A stretch of 64,000 nt of DNA from Hemibagrus wyckioides (lineage: Eukaryota > Chordata > Actinopteri > Siluriformes > Bagridae), in the NCBI RefSeq assembly GCF_019097595.1, contig NC_080716.1, positions 33,917,401 to 33,981,400 on the forward strand. Reading direction: 5' to 3'. The number at the start of each line of letters is the position of its first letter. The first letter of the stretch is position 1. Below the pieces are notes generated by a model that was not told the origin of the DNA, made no database searches, and saw only the letters and a list, made by a program, of their open reading frames with translations. Shown here one piece after another: positions 36,978-51,900 of the stretch. The position numbers were made by a program, and so were the translations under genes.

Positions 36978-39161
36978 ATTTATATTGTTCATTACTTATT
37001 GCACTACCTCCACCTGTCATCTGCTGCTATAGTTGTATTTATGTTTATTTCTATTTGCTGTTGTATTTTTGCACAATATTTTTTTTTACATCATTTCATT
37101 TTATCTTATTTTATTTCACTTACATTCCATTACACATGTTCTTTTCTTTCTTTTTCGGCGCGAAGTGTCCTGTGTTCTTTTGTGTGGTCTTTCTTGTCAT
37201 TTATTGTCTTTTGCACTGTCTTGTCTATGCTCTGTTTGCACCTAGCTGCACACTGTGCACTTTACGTGGCTAAGACAAACTTCTGTCCTAGCTCTGTGGT
37301 GTTTGTTGTTTTGTGTTGAACTCTTTGTTGTTGTATGTTTATGTAGCACCAGGTCCTGGAGAAATGTTGTTTCATTTCACTATGTACTGCGTCAGCTATA
37401 TGTGCTTGAAATAACAATAAAGCTTCTTGAATCTTGAATCTTGAGGAGTGATCTTCTGCTGTTGTGGTCTATCTGACTCAAAGTTCCATGTTTTGTACAT
37501 TCTGAGATTCTGCTTAAAGAGTGGCTGTTTGAGATATGCTGCATGCAGGAGGCTGGGTGGAGTGCAAAAACAATGTTTTTTTATTCAGTGCACTTTTGGC
37601 CTAAGGGTAGTGGAGTGAACTTTCTGCCCTGCACCTGCTCCATGATACTCTCACTGAATCTCCAGGAGGCAGAGGAGCTCTTGCCCCTGCCTGTTTGTCT
37701 CTCTTCTGCTGCCCCGCCATGCAGCCTCACTAACTCTTTAATACCAAACTAATGCACAGCACATTTTCAAAAAAATAATCACAAATCCTGATTTACTAAA
37801 CATGACTAGTTATTATCTCCATGTTAAAAATAAGGGCAATAATTGTGCAGAAACAAACACTTCTCATTAGTCCTGTCCACAGACAGAGCAGTGACACTCT
37901 TAGGGGCCTGAGAGCAGAGAGCAGTTTGAGGATGTGGTTTATTTTCTATTTTAATGCAGTGGTACAAATTCAGCTGTGAAGAAGTGGAGGAGGTGTGAAG
38001 ATGGACGTGTGAAAGCAATCAATAACTTTTAACTTTTTAACTGTTGATAATGTGGATAAATTTAATACCACTGACATAACTGACAATCCTTTAAAGTCAT
38101 AACTTGTATATATAGGCATTGAGGATAAAATACACCATATGAATTATTATTCACCCATTCAGTTTACTGGTTCTTCCCTCTCGAGGACCATGTGGAGGAT
38201 CATATGGAAATCCAGTGGAGGCTTGTGGTGCATTCCCATAAGTGCCAAAGATAAGGAGGCACTGTGTGAAATATATGGGGCTATGAGCTGCAGAGTGCTG
38301 ACCCTGATGGACTGTTTATTATCGCCAGAGACTTCATATATTTCTCTTCTAATGAATGAGTATCATAAACCTAACCTAAACCTAACCATAAACTGAAGCC
38401 TAACCCCACACTGTCTGTCTCTGTATGGAGGGGAACCACTGGTCAGTTTCTCCCACTACGGAGTCTTTTGGTGATCCAGAACTCACCTGTAAGTGAGAAA
38501 GGAAAAGGGGTCTGATATTATAAGCTAGAAGGTCAGTGATGAGTTGGGTCACTGTCCTCATTCACTGTTTTACCCAGGTGTATATTTGGTGCTGATATCC
38601 AGGTAGAAATGTCATCTGTCATTAGCTCCAACCTCACTTTCAAGTAAAGTTTCTAAGATGAATTAGGTGAATTAGGATTCCTTCAGTCCATTCTTCCCTC
38701 AGTGTCCATAACTCAAAGTTCTGTTGTCCACAGTTTACTCTTCATGTTGTCTGGTGTCCAACATACCTCCAGACCATCCCTAAAACAAGATTCTTAACCT
38801 AAAACAACCTATAAATTGGCCCTCTGTCCTAATGGACTCTTTTAATTCTCTCTCTTTGTGATGTTACTGACTTTAGTTATTATAATGGACTTTCCATAAC
38901 CAGCCGCAAAATATCACCTACAGTGCAAAAACTGCAATAAGCCAATGGATAAAAATGACATTTTCACTAAACCTTTAAAACATAACTACATATGTTACTA
39001 ATCCTCTGTATGACCCAGTGGTCAATAATTTTGTAGCAGCAATTTTATGATTCATCATTAATCAGCATCAAACACTCAAACACACTTTTTCATATATCTG
39101 AACAAGCAGACTAATATTCCAAAATACAACAGAGCAAAACAAAGAAAATGGAAAATGATAA

Positions 39162-39204
<43 letters not shown>

Positions 39205-39567
39205 ATAGGGCTGATTGTCTGAAGTTTCGTATTAAAAATGAAATTTAAGTGCACATGAATTAAGACTTATAATTTAAAAAAAAAAAATACTAAAAAATTA
39301 TTTGGCAATTATGCGAATTTAGTTAGCACATAAAAAAATTAATGAATAGAATTTTAATTGGCCCTAAAATAATAAAATAATGCTGGTTTTATTTGTACTG
39401 ATCAAGTGAATCTTAATCCACTGACTACAAGATGCATTACATTTAAGAAAGGCACCTGAGCTAGCCTCTATTTGTCTCCACATTCACACACATCTTCTAA
39501 AAAGAAAAAGAACAGCACCGTCTGCTGGGTCTCCTGTAGCATCACAGATCAGGAAATACAGAAGTCG

Positions 39568-39617
<50 letters not shown>

Positions 39618-42054
39618 ATACACACAAACACACACACATCCACACACACACACACATCCACACAAACACACATACACACACACACACACACACATACACA
39701 CACACACACAAACACACATACACACATACACACAAACACACACACATCCACACACACACACACACACACACACACTCTCATATACAAGCCAGAAACACTC
39801 TGGCCATTCTACTCAGACCTCTCTCAGCAGGGCATTTATCTTTTCTGCATTAGTTCATTAATTTTCTGTAATTAATGAACTAATGCATAACTATTATTTT
39901 TAACTTATTTTAAAATAATCACTAATCATTTTATTATTTACTAATTATCAATAATTATTATTTTCATATTAAATATAAGTGCAATAATTGTTTCTGGGAG
40001 CCGTTCTCTGGTGCAAATTCAGCTGTGAAGAAGCGAGGTGTGAAGATGGTGTGAAGAACTTCTATGTTTACTGGTCACTTTATTAGGAACACTTTACTGG
40101 AACACTATACTCTTACTATTACTGGGTATATTATACTATGACTATACTGTTATTGTACATTCTACCACATCCCAAAGGTTGTGATCAGATTCAGATCTGG
40201 TGACTGTAGAGGCCACTGAAATACACTGAACTCATTGTTTTCTTCATGGCATGAGTTTGCAAGGACTTTGTGCTTTGTTATATGGTGCAGTATAATGCTG
40301 GAGTTAGCTGTAAATTTTGTTCATAAATGGATCAAACTTCAAACAATGTCTGACTGGTATTAAGGGATGAAAAATGGATCAAGAAAACATTCCTAGACCG
40401 CCACGAGCAGCCTGAACTGTTCACATGCAGGTTGGTGTCATGGATTCATGCTGTAGACACTAAATCCTGATCATCTACATCATGGTACAGAAATCATGAT
40501 TCATCAGACCAGACATTCTGTTTCTAATCTTCAATTCTACAATTTCCATCAGCCACTTAGACAAGCTCATACTGAACCATTACTATCACAGTGCAGGTGT
40601 AAGATAAATAGATTAGCCTGTAATTAACTGAGCGCTTAAGTACAGAAATGATGATATTAGTTAGAATTGCAGAATTTTCTCCTTCATGGTCCTGACTTTA
40701 GGTGGACAGGAGATAAACAGTAAAGTGGAACCACTAAATGAGAAAATGGACCAGAATCTCTTACTCCAACAAGAGAGTACAGACCTTTAATAACATCCAA
40801 CTTATTAACATATTTATGTCATGTTCTGTTTCTGTTTCCTTTATAGTGCTGATTTCACTTATACCAGTGGCCCAGGCTCAAGGTGATTTATATATAGTTT
40901 ATCCTTTATATTGTCTGCAGATTTGCAGTTAAGATTGTAAATGCAGTTTATAAATGCAGTAAATTGTTTTATTGTCAAAAGATTTTATGCTGCTTAAATG
41001 TTAAATATAAAACAGCACAAGTAGTACTAAATAAAATGCTCCATGATGCCCCTGATTTCTTAATATTAAGCAGGTTACACATATCAGTATCAACAAGTAA
41101 CAAAAACATGTACTCACACGCACTCTAAACATGATATTAGTAGTGTAGACTTGGGAATGACTTTATGTAAGGTTTATTAATAACAGAATGTTTTATAGGG
41201 AGTCCTAAAGCTGTGGTGTCCATAAAGCCTGATACACATGTGTTCATTGGAGAGATTGTTACTGTCAGATGTGACATACAGGGAGGAGGAGACACTCAGG
41301 GGACTTACAGCTGGAAGCTAATTAATAGTGAAGATGGAAGAGAGAGATTCTCCACAGACAACACAAAGCAGGTCGTCAAAATCCAGTCTGTTAAAGACAG
41401 TGGTACCTACACCTGCAGTATAAAGGGGAGAGACTCTCAGAGCTCAGAGATCAGTGATGCTGTTACACTGACTGTATCAGGTGAGTGTGTGTGTTTTTAT
41501 TTCTTATTTAATGTTAACATTATTTATTAGGATTCAGATTTTCCTAGAAGACATTGAAATTATAAGGTTTAATCTGAAAATTCAGTACTTTTGAGAGTTT
41601 TTGATGATCAGCATCATCCACATCAGTCTCTGTCTCATCACCTGAGGTAGAAATCCCTCACAGCATTTAAATACATGCCTCATTATCTTCTCTTCACTTG
41701 ACTGATGTCTGTTTACACAAACACCACTGTGGAAATGATCCCTGATTCACTTCTGTTCTGTTGGCTATATTTCTATTAATGTATTTGAATTAAGTCATTT
41801 AAATATTTAATAACTTGTAAAATTTTATAAAATGTATAAGCACTCCCCTGTTTTAATGATGATGTGATGCACAGGAGCATCCAGTTGTAGAAATTTCTAA
41901 TGAATTTTTCTAGTCTGCTTCATATACATTCATTAACTAGCATAATAATAGAATTACTTACATTTTTTTAAAAAAAGCCAAAAGTCAGATAGAATAAACT
42001 TTCAAATATCTGAACTGTCATGTGAAGTGATCCTCTAAACGGAGATAAATAATA

Positions 42055-42107
<53 letters not shown>

Positions 42108-42772
42108 CTCTCAACTGTGTGTCTCTTCTGTGTCTTTAAGGAGAATGAAAAAGTCCTCTGTCATGGTTTTACTATATGAATAATATTTTTGATCATTTTA
42201 ATCATTTTTAGGGAATTGCAGATATGTTCAGATGGTGGTGAGAATACATGAAATAAAATCTAAAAAACACAAAACACTTCAATTCAATCATGAACTTTGT
42301 TCCATAGAAAATATACTGACTACCAGCCGTGTAAGAAAACATACAACTGTAACATCTGGTATCAAATGTTAAATATAAATGTTTGTTGTAGACACAAAGC
42401 ATCTGTTAGACACAGTGAATCTACTGCTTATGTTGTAAAGTGAAAAGCAGCTCTGACTCCTTCATCATTTCATACCAACAGCAAAACCCAAAGCGACTGT
42501 GAGAGTGAATCCTCAGAGCTCCGTCTACACTGGAGACACCGTCACTCTGAGCTGTGAGCTGCAGCAGGGGACTGGATGGGGGTTTCAGTGGTACAAAAAA
42601 AATCAGCCACAGAATCTGAACAGTGAACAAGCAAAGATACTTAATGTGACAGTCGATAATGCAGGAGAAACAGAATACCAGTGTCGGGCATCTAGGCTGA
42701 ACTTCGATGACTACGGTGACACTCGCTCCTACTACACAGACCTCAGTGATCCGGTCAAGATTACTGTGAGCG
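29088..42772 (+). CDS. Gene B: Ig-superfamily leukocyte receptor (LITR/Fc-receptor-like), 3'-partial
   Basis: Paralogue of gene A. Exons read as 29088-29118 (leader 1), 40847-40882 (leader 2), 41199-41480 (Ig D1) and 42482-42772 (Ig D2), all phase 1. Joined, the leaders give a good signal peptide: MELSPLSVML, then LLISLIPVAQAQ. The remaining exons (further Ig domains, membrane span, tail) must lie beyond the window, past more than 21 kb of satellite. Whether it is inhibitory or activating cannot be seen. Intron 1 is 11.7 kb of repeats. The leader at 17602 is an alternative partner for leader 2. Confidence 0.75.
30386..31120 (+). mobile_element. Non-autonomous hAT element with 8-bp target duplication
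   Basis: GAGGCCTG flanks it on both sides (30378-30385 and 31121-31128), and the uninterrupted site TTAGAGGCCTGAGGACAG exists in the sister unit near 35140. The termini share GGTGGGCCGT in inverted orientation. A short start near 30870, MADRGEEIDLVTDIL, resembles the N-terminus of ZMYM/hAT-type transposases. The rest is deleted. Confidence 0.78.
32115..33103 (-). mobile_element. Internally deleted RTE-type LINE copy
   Basis: It begins with the reverse complement of the RTE 3' end seen at 6230-6280 (TTCTTCTTTCGGCTTTTCCC). On the minus strand it shows [20 protein letters not shown] and [16 protein letters not shown], as in the 4451-5058 part of the other copy, but the catalytic FADD region is gone. 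The 11-bp direct repeat TGTTTATGACA (32104-32114 and 33104-33114) flanks it. Confidence 0.82.
35649..35822. repeat. 32-bp minisatellite inside the Rex1 coding part
   Basis: About five copies of a CA/CCC-rich 32-bp unit, expanded from the codons for DPTHPSHTL. The step is not a multiple of three, so the frame shifts from copy to copy. Confidence 0.85.
35922..36973. repeat. Minisatellite in Rex1 3'UTR (about 22 copies)
   Basis: AGGACTGAACTGTTCTACAC followed by TCTCT and a CA run of changing length, step about 38-60 bp. The LINE at 22173 has only about three copies of the same word (22750-22850, reverse strand), so expansion happened in this copy. Confidence 0.9.
38111..39150. other. Intron 1 of gene B, no gene recognised
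   Basis: Mixed sequence. A short CCTAACCTAAACCTAACC stretch near 38371-38390 is too short and irregular for an interstitial telomere. Confidence 0.45.
39159..39207. repeat. (ATAA)n microsatellite
   Basis: About 12 tetranucleotide copies in intron 1. Confidence 0.92.
39568..39777. repeat. CA-rich microsatellite with ATA/ATC interruptions
   Basis: Long CA runs with AAACA, ATACA and ATCCA breaks. All three minus-strand frames are open only because of low complexity. Confidence 0.93.
40060..40560. repeat. Fragment of a fish interspersed repeat
   Basis: Begins with CTGGTCACTTTATTAGGAAC and continues with AGATCTGGTGACTG, GAGGCCACTG and CATCAGACCAGACATTCTG, in the order of a widespread fish repeat also present in the intron-1 units. 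It is decayed and non-coding. Confidence 0.6.
40847..40882 (+). CDS. Gene B leader exon 2
   Basis: A 12-codon, phase 1-1 exon with acceptor tcctttatag and donor gtgatt. It supplies LISLIPVAQAQ, the hydrophobic core end and a likely signal-peptidase site after AQA. A 36-bp second leader exon is usual in Fc-receptor-like genes. No similar exon was seen after copy 1 of leader 1. Confidence 0.8.
41199..41480 (+). CDS. Gene B Ig domain exon D1
   Basis: A 94-codon, phase 1-1 exon with acceptor ttttatag and donor gtgagtg. Ig hallmarks are GEIVTVRCDIQ, YSWKLI and SGTYTCSIKG, ending in [10 protein letters not shown] as in gene A's first Ig exon. Confidence 0.87.
41481..42481. other. Gene B D1-D2 intron
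   Basis: Contains an (AAT)n run at 42051-42110. The last ~270 bp align with the same intron of gene A (ATACTGA, ACCAGCCGTGTAAGAAAAC, ACACAAAGCATCTGTTAG). Confidence 0.8.
42482..42772 (+). CDS. Gene B Ig domain exon D2
   Basis: A 97-codon, phase 1-1 exon with acceptor accaacag and donor gtatgt. Ig hallmarks are [14 protein letters not shown] and AGETEYQCRA. Its first half is identical to gene A D2, and it then diverges with a short insertion (FDDYGDTRS). The donor is 168 bp upstream of the satellite. Confidence 0.88.
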
Positions 42773-42940
42773 GTATGTCATGATTTTTTCATCATTTTGG
42801 CACGGAAGGGGTAAGAAAAAATATTGCTTAATTATTGCACTTCCTTTTTTTTCCAGAATGTTCAAGATTATCTTGAAATACATGTTCAAAAGTATTTAAA
42901 CGTATTTCCATCGGCCAGCACAGCGCCGCTTTAAGTCGAA

Positions 42941-45900
42941 CACACCTATACACACACTCACACACCACGTGACTAACATACACACCTATACACACACTCA
43001 CACACCACGTGACTAACATACACACCTATACACACACTCACACACCACGTGACTAACATACACACCTATACACACACTCACACACCACGTGACTAACATA
43101 CACACCTATACACACACTCACACACCACGTGACTAACATACACACCTATACACACACTCACACACCACGTGACTAACATACACACCTATACACACACTCA
43201 CACACCACGTGACTAACATACACACCTATACACACACTCACACACCACGTGACTAACATACACACCTATACACACACTCACACACCACGTGACTAACATA
43301 CACACCTATACACACACTCACACACCACGTGACTAACATACACACCTATACACACACTCACACACCACCTGACTAACATACACACCTATACACACACTCA
43401 CACACCATGTGACTAACATACACACCTATACACACACTCACACACCACGTGACTAACATACACACCTATACACACACACACCATGTGACTAACATACACA
43501 CCTATACACACTCACACACCACGTGACTAACATACACACCTATACACACACTCACACACCACGTGACTAACATACACACCTATACACACACTCACACACC
43601 ACGTGACTAACATACACACCTATACACACACTCACACACCACGTGACTAACATACACACCTATACACACACTCACACACCACGTGACTAACATACACACC
43701 TATACACACACTCACACACCACGTGACTAACATACACACCTATACACACACTCACACACCACGTGACTAACATACACACCTATACACACACTCACACACC
43801 ACGTGACTAACATACACACCTATACACACACTCACACACCACCTGACTAACATACACACCTATACACACACTCACACACCACGTGACTAACATACACACC
43901 TATACCCACACTCACACACCACGTGACTAACATACACACCTATACACACACTCACACACCACCTGACTAACATACACACCTATACACACACTCACACACC
44001 ACGTGACTAACATACATACCTATACACAAACTCACACACCATGTGACTAACATACACACCTATACACAAACTCACACACCATGTGACTAACATACACACC
44101 TATACACACACTCACACACCACGTGACTAACATACACACCTATACACACACTCACACACCACGTGACTAACATACACACCTATACACACACTCACACACC
44201 ACGTGACTAACATACACACCTATACACACACTCACACACCACGTGACTAACATACACACCTATACACACACTCACACACCACGTGACTAACATACACACC
44301 TATACACACACTCACACACCACGTGACTAACATACACACCTATACACACACTCACACACCACGTGACTAACATACACACCTATACACACACTCACACACC
44401 ACGTGACTAACATACACACCTATACACACACTCACACACCACCTGACTAACATACACACCTATACACACACTCACACACCACGTGACTAACATACACACC
44501 TATACACACACACTCACACACCATGTAACTAACATACACACCTATACACACACTCACACACCACGTGACTAACATACACACCTATACACACACTCACACA
44601 CCACGTGACTAACATACACACCTATACACACACTCACACACCACGTGACTAACATACACACCTATACACACACACTCACACACCACGTGACTAACATACA
44701 CACCTATACACACACTCACACACCACGTGACTAACATACACACCTATACACACACTCACACACCACGTGACAAACATACACACCTATACACACACTCACA
44801 CACCACGTGACTAACATACACACCTATACACACACACTCACACACCACGTGACTAACATACACACCTATACACACACACTCACACACCACGTGACTAACA
44901 TACACACCTATACACACTCACACACCACGTGACTAACATACACACCTATACACACTCACACACCACGTGACTAACATACACACCTATACACACACTCACA
45001 CACCACTCACCACTCACACACCACGTGACTAACATACACACCTATACACACACTCACACACCACTCACCACTCACACACCACGTGACTAACATACACACC
45101 TATACACACACACACACCACATGACTAACATACACACCTATACACACACACTCACACACCACGTTACTAACATACACACCTATACACACACACACCACGT
45201 GACTAACATACACACCTATACACACTCACACACCACGTGACTAACATACACACCTATACACACACTCACACACCACGTGACTAACATACACACCTATACA
45301 CACACACACCACGTGACTAACATACACACCTATACACACACTCACACACCACGTGACTAACATACACACCTATACACACACTCACACACCACGTGACTAA
45401 CATACACACCTATACACACACTCACACACCACGTGACTAACATACACACCTATACACACACTCACACACCACGTGACTAACATACACACCTATACACACA
45501 CTCACACACCACGTGACTAACATACACACCTATACACACACACACACCACATGACTAACATACACACCTATACACACACAAACACACACCACGTTACTAA
45601 CATACACACCTATACACACACACACCACGTGACTAACATACACACCTATACACACTCACACACCACGTGACTAACATACACACCTATACACACACTCACA
45701 CACCACGTGACTAACATACACACCTATACACACACTCACACACCACGTGACTAACATACACACCTATACACACACTCACACACCACGTGACTAACATACA
45801 CACCTATACACACTCACACACCATGTGACTAACATACACACCTATACACACTCACACACCATGTGACTAACATACACACCTATACACACACTCACACACC

Positions 45901-48900
45901 ACGTGACTAACATACACACCTATACACACACTCACACACCACGTGACTAACATACACACCTATACACACACTCACACACCACGTTACTAACATACACACC
46001 TATACACACACACACCATGTGACTAACATACACACCTATACACACTCACACACCACGTGACTAACATACACACCTATACACACACTCACACACCACGTGA
46101 CTAACATACACACCTATACACACACTCACACACCACGTGACTAACATACACACCTATACACACACTCACACACCACGTGACTAACATACACACCTATGCA
46201 CACACTCACACACCACGTGACTAACATACACACCTATACACACACTCACACACCACGTGACTAACATACACACCTATACACACACTCACACACCACGTGA
46301 CTAACATACACACCTATACACACACTCACACACCACGTGACTAACATACATACCTATACACACACTCACACACCACGTGACTAACATACACACCTATACA
46401 CACACTCACACACCACGTGACTAACATACACACCTATACACACACTCACACACCACGTGACTAACATACACACCTATACACACACTCACACACCACGTGA
46501 CTAACATACACACCTATACACACACTCACACACCACGTGACTAACATACACACCTATACACACACTCACACACCACGTGACTAACATACACACCTATACA
46601 CACACTCACACACCACGTGACCAACATACACACCTACACACACACTCACACACCACGTTACTAACATACACACCTATACACACACTCACACACCACGTGA
46701 CTAACATACACACCTATACACACACTCACACACCACGTGACTAACATACACACCTATACACACACTCACACACCACGTGACTAACATACACACCTATACA
46801 CACACTCACACACCACGTGACTAACATACACACCTATACACACACACACCACATGACTAACATACACACCTATACACACACACTCACACACCACGTTACT
46901 AACATACACACCTATACACACACACACCATGTGACTAACATACACACCTATACACACTCACACACCACGTGACTAACATACACACCTATACACACACTCA
47001 CACACCACGTGACTAACATACACACCTATACACACACTCACACACCACGTGACTAACATACACACCTATACACACACACACACCACGTGACTAACATACA
47101 CACCTATACACACACTCACACACCACGTGACTAACATACACACCTATACACACACTCACACACCACGTGACTAACATACACACCTATACACACACTCACA
47201 CACCACGTGACTAACATACACACCTATACACACACTCACACACCACGTGACTAACATACACACCTATACACACACTCACACACCACGTGACTAACATACA
47301 CACCTATACACACACTCACACACCACGTGACTAACATACACACCTATACACACTCACACACCATGTGACTAACATACACACCTATACACACTCACACACC
47401 ATGTGACTAACATACACACCTATACACACACTCACACACCACGTGACTAACATACACACCTATATACACACTCACACACCACGTGACTAACATACACACC
47501 TATACACACACTCACACACCACGTGACTAACATACACACCTATACACACACTCACACACCACGTTACTAACATACACACCTATACACACACTCACACACC
47601 ACGTGACTAACATACACACCTATACACACACTCACACACCACGTGACTAACATACACACCTATACACACACTCACACACCACGTGACTAACATACACACC
47701 TATACACACACTCACACACCACGTGACTAACATACACACCTATACACACACACACACCACATGACTAACATACACACCTATACACACACACTCACACACC
47801 ACGTTACTAACATACACACCTATACACACACACACCATGTGACTAACATACACACCTATACACACTCACACACCACGTGACTAACATACACACCTATACA
47901 CACACTCACACACCACGTGACTAACATACACACCTATACACACACTCACACACCACGTGACTAACATACACACCTATACACACACTCACACACCACGTGA
48001 CTAACATACACAACTATACACACACTCACACACCACGTGACTAACATACACACCTATACACACACTCACACACCACGTGACTAACATACACACCTATACA
48101 CACACTCACACACCACGTGACTAACATACACACCTATACACACTCACACACCATGTGACTAACATACACACCTATACACACTCACACACCATGTGACTAA
48201 CATACACACCTATACACACTCACACACCACGTGACTAACATACACACCTATACACACACTCACACACCACGTGACTAACATACACACCTATACACACACT
48301 CACACACCACGTGACTAACATACACACCTATACACACACTCACACACCACGTGACTAACATACACACCTATACACACACACACCATGTGACTAACATACA
48401 CACCTATACACACTCACACACCACGTGACTAACATACACACCTATACACACACTCACACACCACGTGACTAACATACACACCTATACACACACTCACACA
48501 CCACGTGACTAACATACACACCTATACACACACTCACACACCACGTGACTAACATACACACCTATACACACACTCACACACCACGTGACTAACATACACA
48601 CCTATACACACACTCACACACCACGTGACTAACATACACACCTATACACACACTCACACACCACGTGACTAACATACACACCTATACACACACACTCACA
48701 CACCATGTGACTAACATACACACCTATACACACACTCACACACCACGTGACTAACATACACACCTATACACACACTCACACACCACGTGACTAACATACA
48801 CACCTATACACACACACTCACACACCACGTTACTAACATACACACCTATACACACACTCACACACCACGTGACTAACATACACACCTATACACACACTCA

Positions 48901-51900
48901 CACACCACGTGACTAACATACACACCTATACACACACTCACACACCACGTGACTAACATACACACCTATACACACACACTCACACACCATGTGACTAACA
49001 TACACACCTATACACACACTCACACACCACGTGACTAACATACACACCTATACACACACTCACACACCACATGACTAACATACACACCTATACACACACA
49101 CTCACACACCACGTTACTAACATACACACCTATACACACACACACCACGTGACTAACATACACACCTATACACACACTCACACACCACGTGACTAACATA
49201 CACACCTATACACACTCACACACCACGTGACTAACATACACACCTATACACACACACACACCACATGACTAACATACACACCTATACACACACACTCACA
49301 CACCACGTGACTAACATACACACCTATACACACACTCACACACCACGTGACTAACATACACAACTATACACACACACACCATGTGACTAACATACACACC
49401 TATACACACTCACACACCACGTGACTAACATACACACCTATACACACACTCACACACCACGTGACTAACATACACACCTATACACACACTCACACACCAC
49501 GTGACTAACATACACACCTATACACACACTCACACACCACGTGACTAACATACACACCTATACACACACTCACACACCACGTGACTAACATACACACCTA
49601 TACACACACACTCACACACCATGTGACTAACATACACACCTATACACACACTCACACACCACGTGACTAACATACACACCTATACACACACTCACACACC
49701 ACGTGACTAACATACACACCTATACACACACACTCACACACCACGTGACTAACATACACACCTATACACACTCACACACCACGTGACTAACATACACACC
49801 TATACACACTCACACACCACGTGACTAACATACACACCTATACACACTCACACACCACGTGACTAACATACACACCTATACACACACTCACACACCATGT
49901 GACTAACATACACACCTATACACACACTCACACACCATGTGACTAACATACACACCTATACACACTCACACACCACGTGACTAACATACACACCTATACA
50001 CACACACACACCACGTGACTAACATACACACCTATACACACTCACACACCACGTGACTAACATACACACCTATACACACACTCACACACCACGTGACTAA
50101 CATACACACCTATACACACTCATACACCACGTGACTAACATACACACCTATACACACACTCACACACCACGTGACTAACATACACACCTATACACACACT
50201 CACACACCACGTGACTAACATACACACCTATACACACACTCACACACCACGTGACTAACATACACACCTATACACACACTCACACACCACGTGACTAACA
50301 TACACACCTATACACACACTCACACACCACGTGACTAACATACACACCTATACACACACACACACCACATGACTAACATACACACCTATACACACACACT
50401 CACACACCACGTTACTAACATACACACCTATACACACACACACCACGTGACTAACATACACACCTATACACACTCACACACCACGTGACTAACATACACA
50501 CCTATACACACACTCACACACCACGTGACTAACATACACACCTATACACACACTCACACACCACGTGACTAACATACACACCTATACACACACTCACACA
50601 CCATGTGACTAACATACACACCTATACACACTCACACACCATGTGACTAACATACACACCTATACACACTCACACACCACGTGACTAACATACACACCTA
50701 TACACACACTCACACACCACGTGACTAACATACACACCTATACACACACTCACACACCACGTGACTAACATACACACCTATACACACACTCACACACCAC
50801 GTTACTAACATACACACCTATACACACACTCACACACCACGTGACTAACATACACACCTATACACACACTCACACACCACGTGACTAACATACACACCTA
50901 TACACACACTCACACACCACGTGACTAACATACACACCTATACACACACTCACACACCACGTGACTAACATACACACCTATACACACACTCACACACCAC
51001 GTGACTAACATACACACCTATACACACACTCACACACCACGTGACTAACATACACACCTATACACACACTCACACACCACGTGACTAACATACACACCTA
51101 TACACACACTCACACACCACGTGACTAACATACACACCTATACACACACTCACACACCACGTGACTAACATACACACCTATACACACACTCACACACCAC
51201 GTGACTAACATACACACCTATACACACACTCACACACCACGTGACTAACATACACACCTATACACACACTCACACACCACGTGACTAACATACACACCTA
51301 TACACACACTCACACACCACGTGACTAACATACACACCTATACACACACTCTTACACACCACGTGACTAACATACACACCTATGCACACACTCACACACC
51401 ACGTGACTAACATACACACCTATACACACACTCACACACCACGTGACTAACATACACACCTATACACACACTCACACACCACGTGACTAACATACACACC
51501 TATACACACACTCACACACCACGTGACTAACATACACACCTATACACACACTCACACACCACGTGACTAACATACACACCTATACACACACTCACACACC
51601 ACGTGACTAACATACACACCTATACACACACTCACACACCACGTGACCAACATACACACCTACACACACACTCACACACCACGTTACTAACATACACACC
51701 TACACACACACTCACACACCACGTGACTAACATACACACCTATACACACACTCACACACCACGTGACTAACATACACACCTATACACACACTCACACACC
51801 ACGTGACTAACATACACACCTATACACACACTCACACACCACGTGACTAACATACACACCTATACACACACACACACCACATGACTAACATACACACCTA

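Larger units (their letters stand above)
35440..37444 (+). mobile_element. 5'-truncated Rex1-type LINE with expanded internal repeats
   Basis: It starts within the ORF ([14 protein letters not shown], then [16 protein letters not shown]), ends the frame near [13 protein letters not shown] and RVLNTQD, and finishes with AATAAAGCTTCTTGAATC and TTGAATCTTGA at 37416-37444. It lies in a sister unit whose uninterrupted form reads CTGACAGGAGTGATC, so the insertion point is clear. It has two internal minisatellites. Confidence 0.85.
29400..38110 (+). repeat. Decayed tandem units filling gene B intron 1
   Basis: At least four partial units share landmarks in the same order. The word CACCTGCATCATGCAG (or near variants) recurs at 30026, 33130, 34545 and 35322. 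GATCTTCTGC followed by GTTGTGGTC recurs at 30145, 33248, 34658 and 37448. ACTGGCCACTTTATTAGG and variants occur at 29527 and 31392. Parts of the unit resemble a widespread fish DNA-transposon-like repeat. Later insertions (hAT, RTE LINE, Rex1 LINE) interrupt the series. Confidence 0.75.

Noticed and set aside
38371..38405. Telomere-like CCTAA words
   Set aside because: Only a few irregular copies; no true TTAGGG array.
39472..39861. Frames rich in HT or CV repeats
   Set aside because: Produced by the CA microsatellite; low complexity only.
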